Positions 6,384 through 8,097 of a stretch of DNA of 8,097 nucleotides are shown piece by piece. A program made the translations under genes and the position numbers. The notes under the pieces are model-generated. The model saw only the letters and a program-made list of their open reading frames with translations, ran no database searches and was not told the DNA's origin. The DNA comes from Gammaproteobacteria bacterium (GTDB taxonomy: Bacteria; Pseudomonadota; Gammaproteobacteria; Pseudomonadales; Azotimanducaceae), in contig JAPOYW010000529.1 in assembly GCA_026706425.1 (NCBI GenBank), positions 1-8,097 on the forward strand, read 5' to 3'. The stretch's first letter is position 1. Every line of letters begins with the position of its first letter.

Positions 6384-8097
6384 CGACGAACAATTCGACG
6401 ACGGCGCGAGCGACGGCACCGCGAAGGTCCAGCTCGACCTTTGGAAGCGGTTGTTCGACTATGCGCTCGCGTACAAGCGGGAACTCGCTTTCCTGATCGT
6501 CGCGGCCATTGCCACCGCCGCCGTGGAAGTCTCCTACTCGCTGTTCGCGAAGTGGGTGGTCGACGACGTCCAGGCGAACGGCATGGATGCGTCGTTCGCG
6601 CTCTGGGCCGGACTGTACCTGCTCTGCAACCTGGTGGTCGCGGTCTCCGTCGGCGGCTTCGAGTGGATCGCGGGACGCGTGAGCTGCTACGTCAGCCACG
6701 ACATCCGCTTCGACGCCTTCGTGAATCTGCAGAAGCTGTCGTTCTCGTACTTCGACCGGCGTCCGGTGGGCTGGCTGATGGCGCGCCTGACCGCCGACTG
6801 CGACCGCCTGACGGGCATCCTGTCCTGGGGGTTCGTGGACATGATCTGGGGGTTCACCATCATGGTCGGCCTCACCGGGGCCATGCTGGTCATGGACTGG
6901 CGGCTCGCGCTGCTCGTGATGACGGTCCTGCCGGTGGTCTGGTGGGTGTCGATCAAGTTCCACCGCCGCATCTTGAAGAGCGCCCGGCTCGTGCGCAGCA
7001 CCAACTCGGAGATCACCGGGTCCTTCAACGAGTCGATCATGGGCGTCTTGACCAGCAAGACCTTCGTCAGCCAGGACGCCAACGCCAAGCGGTTCGGCGT
7101 GCTCACCAACCGGATGTACCGGGCATCGGTGCGCAACCTCGTGCTCGCCGCAGTGTACCTGCCGCTGGTGCTGGTGATCGCTTCGGTAGCCGTCAACCTG
7201 ACGCTGACCGTCGGCGGCTCGTTCGTCTACCTGGGACTCATCGGGGCCGGCACCGTGGTCGCTTTCACGATGCTCGCGCGCAATTTCTTCTGGCCCGCCG
7301 AGATCATGTCGTCCTGGTTCATCGAACTGCAGATGGCCCAAGCAGCCGCCGAACGGGTGCTGTCGGTAATCGACGAGGATCCGGAAATCCAGGATTCGGC
7401 AAGCGTCCTTCGTGCGCTGGCGGCCACAGACGAGTCGGAGTCCCGGCTCGGACGGTTCGCAGCGGACGGCGGCCGTGCGCGCATTCAACGGATCGAACTC
7501 AAGGGCGTTGGCTTTGCCTACGACCCGGAGCAGCCCGTGCTACGGGACATCAACCTGGTGGCGAAACGGGGCGACACCATCGCCATCGTCGGACCCACCG
7601 GCGGCGGCAAGAGTACCCTCGTCAACGTCATCTGCCGGTTCTACGAACCAACCGCCGGCAAGGTGCTGATCGACGGCACCGACTACCGCAACCGAAGCCT
7701 GCACTGGCTGCAGTCCAATCTCGGCATGGTCCTGCAGGACGCCCATGTGTTCAGCGGTTCGATCCGGGAGAACATCCGCTACGGGCGTCTGAACGCGACC
7801 GATGCGGAAGTGGAACACGCCGCGCGACTCGCCGATGCCCACGGCTTCATCACGGCCCTGGACCGGGGCTACGACACGCCGGCGGGGGAAGGCGGCAGCC
7901 GACTGTCGGCGGGTCAGAAGCAGTTGGTCTCCCTGGCCCGTGCGATCCTCGCCGATCCGCAGCTTCTCGTCATGGACGAGGCGACTTCGTCGGTGGACAC
8001 CGAAACCGAGCTCGCCATCCAGCACGCGCTGGCCGAGATATTCCGGGGCCGCATCAGCTTCGTGATCGCGCACCGGTTGTCGACGATCCGGAACGCG
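6373..8097 (+). CDS. ABC exporter half-transporter with intact catalytic site, second gene of plus-strand operon, C-terminus cut off
   Basis: This is an ABC exporter subunit, probably the catalytically competent partner of the gene it overlaps (resembling MdlB, BmrD and TM288-type subunits). 575 codons are visible with no stop, and the window ends just past the H-loop. An acidic N-terminus (Asp4, Asp5, Glu6, Asp9, Asp10, Asp14) precedes TM1 (about 38-60) and TM2 (about 75-96). Later segments are about 157-176, 178-195, 257-278 and 284-312. The intracellular loop reads LSFSYFDRRPVG. A long acidic linker (about 334-370) leads to the NBD: A-loop Tyr in FAYDPEQP, Walker A GPTGGGKST (407-415), Q-loop Gln455, X-loop AGEGG instead of VGERG, signature LSAGQ (511-515), Walker B Asp535 with catalytic Glu536, H-loop His567. 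LSAGQ would face the partner's degenerate Walker site, and the partner's LSGGQ would face this intact one. The start is fixed by GGGAGG six bases upstream. Substrate is unknown. Confidence 0.94.
   Translation, partial: MPFDDEQFDDGASDGTAKVQLDLWKRLFDYALAYKRELAFLIVAAIATAAVEVSYSLFAKWVVDDVQANGMDASFALWAGLYLLCNLVVAVSVGGFEWIAGRVSCYVSHDIRFDAFVNLQKLSFSYFDRRPVGWLMARLTADCDRLTGILSWGFVDMIWGFTIMVGLTGAMLVMDWRLALLVMTVLPVVWWVSIKFHRRILKSARLVRSTNSEITGSFNESIMGVLTSKTFVSQDANAKRFGVLTNRMYRASVRNLVLAAVYLPLVLVIASVAVNLTLTVGGSFVYLGLIGAGTVVAFTMLARNFFWPAEIMSSWFIELQMAQAAAERVLSVIDEDPEIQDSASVLRALAATDESESRLGRFAADGGRARIQRIELKGVGFAYDPEQPVLRDINLVAKRGDTIAIVGPTGGGKSTLVNVICRFYEPTAGKVLIDGTDYRNRSLHWLQSNLGMVLQDAHVFSGSIRENIRYGRLNATDAEVEHAARLADAHGFITALDRGYDTPAGEGGSRLSAGQKQLVSLARAILADPQLLVMDEATSSVDTETELAIQHALAEIFRGRISFVIAHRLSTIRNA

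Noticed and set aside
4574..7488. Long ORFs in other frames over the plus-strand operon (4574-5701 plus, 5010-5687 minus, 6190-7488 minus)
   Set aside because: They are GC-driven shadows of the two verified exporter reading frames.
1..8097. CRISPR arrays, insertion sequences, att sites, rRNA
   Set aside because: No regularly spaced repeats, transposase or integrase frames, or rRNA-like stretches were seen.

Overview
The window is GC-rich bacterial DNA (about 60-65% GC by eye). It holds four ABC-exporter half-transporters arranged as two divergent two-gene operons on either side of a gap of about 420 bp. All four genes read cleanly and both outer genes run off the window. I see no rRNA, tRNA, CRISPR array, insertion sequence, integrase or regulator gene. 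The host cannot be named from the sequence. Shine-Dalgarno sites (GGGAG, GGGAGG), ATG and GTG starts, overlapping genes and high GC fit a high-GC, probably Gram-negative, environmental bacterium.

Left half, minus strand: transcription runs from about 4128 down to 1. The first gene (2002-4128) and the second (2005 to beyond 1) overlap by the four bases ATGA, so they are probably translationally coupled and make a heterodimer. Each has an N-terminal membrane domain and a C-terminal nucleotide-binding domain (NBD) with a full motif set, including the catalytic glutamate. Both membrane domains carry unusual insertions near TM1/TM2: a very basic stretch of about 80 residues in the first gene product, and about 33 Gly/Ser/Gln-rich residues in the second.

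Right half, plus strand: genes at 4548-6383 and 6373 to beyond 8097 overlap by 11 bp. The second has a strong ribosome binding site. The first has Asp in place of the catalytic Glu after Walker B, while the second keeps Glu. This is the pattern of heterodimeric exporters with one degenerate and one consensus ATP site (TM287/288, BmrCD and LmrCD type). Substrates cannot be read from the sequence for either pair; drugs, lipids or peptides are all possible.

Middle, 4129-4547: this is the most interesting non-coding part. It contains a stem followed by eight Us, read toward the minus-strand operon; a dense series of hairpins with a possible long-range closing helix; a 15-codon ORF with a good Shine-Dalgarno site; an imperfect direct repeat; and an inverted repeat abutting the GTG start of the plus-strand operon, which has no clear Shine-Dalgarno site. 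Together these suggest RNA-level control of one or both operons, but this is inferred from pairing by eye only. I found no convincing new system beyond this; the exporters themselves belong to well-known families.
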